Below, in pieces: positions 5,315 through 6,582 of a DNA stretch of 6,582 nucleotides. How positions within the stretch are numbered: the first letter of the stretch is position 1; each line of letters opens with the position of its first letter. Origin of the DNA: Flavobacteriaceae bacterium (GTDB taxonomy: Bacteria; Bacteroidota; Bacteroidia; Flavobacteriales; Flavobacteriaceae); the NCBI GenBank assembly GCA_029238555.1, contig JAQWFV010000164.1, positions 1 to 6,582 on the forward strand, written 5' to 3'. Below the pieces are notes generated by a model that made no database searches, was not told the DNA's origin, and saw nothing but the letters and a program-made list of their open reading frames with translations. Made by a program: the position numbers and the translations under genes.

Positions 5315-6582
5315 ATGTCACAAGAAAAAAACATTGTTGCTATAGCTACACCTGCAGGAGCTGGTGCAGTTTCTATTATCAGAATCTCTGGACCAGACGC
5401 ATGGTCACTTGTGGCTGCACAATTTAAATCTGTCAGAGATAAAGACCTCCTAAAACAAACAAGTCACAGTATTCATTTGGGCCACATTGCCGATGGCGCC
5501 AAAATCATTGACCAAGTGCTGGTCTCCCTATTTAAAGGCCCCAATTCATACACGGGAGAAAATGTGGTAGAAATAAATTGCCATGGTTCCTCCTACATAC
5601 AGCAAGAAATTTTACAACTCTTCCTTAGAAAAGGCTGTAAAATGGCAGAAGGCGGTGAATTTACACTTAGGGCCTTTTTAAATGGCAAATTAGACCTGAG
5701 CCAAGCAGAAGCCGTGGCAGATCTAATAGCCTCAGACAACGCTGCCGCCCACCAAATTGCCATGCAGCAAATGCGAGGTGGGTTTAGCTCAGAAATAAAA
5801 GCCCTCAGACAAGAATTATTAAATTTTGCCTCGCTCATTGAGCTTGAGTTAGATTTTGCAGAAGAAGACGTAGCCTTTGCAGACCGTGAAGCATTTAAAG
5901 CACTCTTAGATAAAATTTCTAAAGTCCTCAGACAACTCATAGACTCCTTTGCCCTTGGAAATGTGATTAAAAATGGGATTCCGGTAGCAATTGTAGGCGC
6001 CCCTAATGCTGGTAAATCTACCTTGCTCAATGCACTTTTAAATGAAGAACGCGCCATAGTATCTGATATTGCGGGAACCACAAGAGACACTATAGAAGAT
6101 GAAATTTCTATTGGAGGCATTGGATTTAGGTTCATAGATACCGCGGGAATTAGGGATACTAAAGACCAGATTGAGCAACTAGGAATTGCCAAAACATTTG
6201 AAAAAATTGAACAGGCACAATTAGTGGTTTATATGGTAGATCTTAAAAAGTGTCATGAAGATTTGGCCGTTCTCACGGCCGATGCCGCAGCCCTTCAAAA
6301 GCTCAAAGAAACTTATCCCAAAAAACCACTACTGGTCTTAGGAAACAAAGCAGACCTTATTTCAGCAGACGCAGTAGCAAAGATAAAAGAGACCATCACA
6401 GACCTCTCCCCGCTTTCTGCCAAGGAAAAAGAAGGCATTGAATCCCTTAAAGAAGCTTTCCTAAACGTAGTGCATACCGGAGCACTACACAATAACGATA
6501 CTATTGTAAGTAATTCCAGGCATTATGACGCCCTTTTAAGGGCCCAAGAAGAAATTGGTAAGGTGCAAGACGGATTAGCCGC
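5315..6582 (+). CDS. mnmE: tRNA modification GTPase MnmE (TrmE), C terminus beyond the window
   Basis: The frame is open from the ATG at 5315 to the right edge: 422 complete codons, with about 40-50 residues missing. MnmE acts with MnmG (GidA) in the cytoplasm to modify the wobble uridine (U34) of certain tRNAs at position 5, using a folate donor and GTP. The N-terminal folate-binding domain begins NIVAIATPAGAGAVSIIRISG (6-26) and includes SYTGENVVEINCHG (78-91) and GEFTLRAFLNGKLDLSQAEAVADLI (114-138). A helical domain follows. The inserted GTPase domain has G1 GAPNAGKS (228-235), G2 GTTRD (254-258), G3 DTAG (275-278), G4 NKAD (344-347) and G5 SAK (368-370), all intact. The C-terminal catalytic cysteine (C-x-G-K motif) lies outside the window. 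Codons ending in C (GCC, CTC) look more frequent than in dnaN, but the difference is mild and no evidence of transfer. Confidence 0.97.
   Translation, partial: MSQEKNIVAIATPAGAGAVSIIRISGPDAWSLVAAQFKSVRDKDLLKQTSHSIHLGHIADGAKIIDQVLVSLFKGPNSYTGENVVEINCHGSSYIQQEILQLFLRKGCKMAEGGEFTLRAFLNGKLDLSQAEAVADLIASDNAAAHQIAMQQMRGGFSSEIKALRQELLNFASLIELELDFAEEDVAFADREAFKALLDKISKVLRQLIDSFALGNVIKNGIPVAIVGAPNAGKSTLLNALLNEERAIVSDIAGTTRDTIEDEISIGGIGFRFIDTAGIRDTKDQIEQLGIAKTFEKIEQAQLVVYMVDLKKCHEDLAVLTADAAALQKLKETYPKKPLLVLGNKADLISADAVAKIKETITDLSPLSAKEKEGIESLKEAFLNVVHTGALHNNDTIVSNSRHYDALLRAQEEIGKVQDGLA

Noticed and set aside
5593..6192. Long open frame on the minus strand opposite mnmE (199 codons)
   Set aside because: It is antisense to the conserved folate-binding and GTPase domains of MnmE, its translation is low-complexity and serine/alanine-rich, and it matches no family I recognise.
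6265..6280. GGCCGT-TCTC-ACGGCC hairpin in mnmE as a possible terminator
   Set aside because: The stem is perfect, but it lies inside an intact coding frame and no T tract follows on either strand, so it is not a terminator.

Overview
The window is an ordinary chromosomal stretch from a Bacteroidota bacterium, most likely a marine or environmental member of the Flavobacteriaceae. Reasons: the DNA is AT-rich; the recognisable proteins read like flavobacterial versions (PhoH, the long form of PurC, a DUF62-type SAM hydrolase, DnaN, a DUF4870 membrane protein, MnmE); Shine-Dalgarno sequences are mostly absent; and several intergenic regions contain TAnnTTTG, the -7 promoter consensus of Bacteroidota. 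I see no mobile element, CRISPR array, rRNA or tRNA gene, or prophage gene.

Left part, minus strand (1-2465). phoH (a PhoH/YbeZ-type ATPase) is followed after 4 bases by purC (SAICAR synthetase of purine synthesis). The pair ends at a U-tailed hairpin at 507-537. Downstream lies a second minus-strand unit: a small DUF4212 protein, then the start of a sodium:solute symporter that runs off the left edge. These two are the small and large subunits of a cation/carboxylate (acetate-type) symporter.

Middle (2466-4872). A 121-base divergent region separates phoH from a plus-strand SAM hydrolase/adenosyltransferase gene. It holds a perfect 7-bp dyad placed between and overlapping two outward-facing -7 motifs. 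A 283-base gap without a convincing gene follows, then dnaN (the DNA polymerase III sliding clamp) behind a plausible Bacteroidota promoter. A GC-rich bidirectional terminator separates dnaN from the convergent DUF4870 gene.

Right part (4876-6582). The DUF4870 gene (minus) and mnmE (plus, cut by the window end) diverge from a 100-base region. The mnmE -7 motif lies so close to its ATG that the transcript may be leaderless.

The genes serve separate housekeeping jobs: purine synthesis, RNA/ribosome-associated ATPase, SAM turnover, replication processivity, tRNA wobble uridine modification and solute uptake. I found no convincing new multi-gene system. The points most worth a second look are the dyad at 2517-2535, the absent arginine in the SAM hydrolase active-site region, the TTG start of phoH, and the possible leaderless mnmE promoter.
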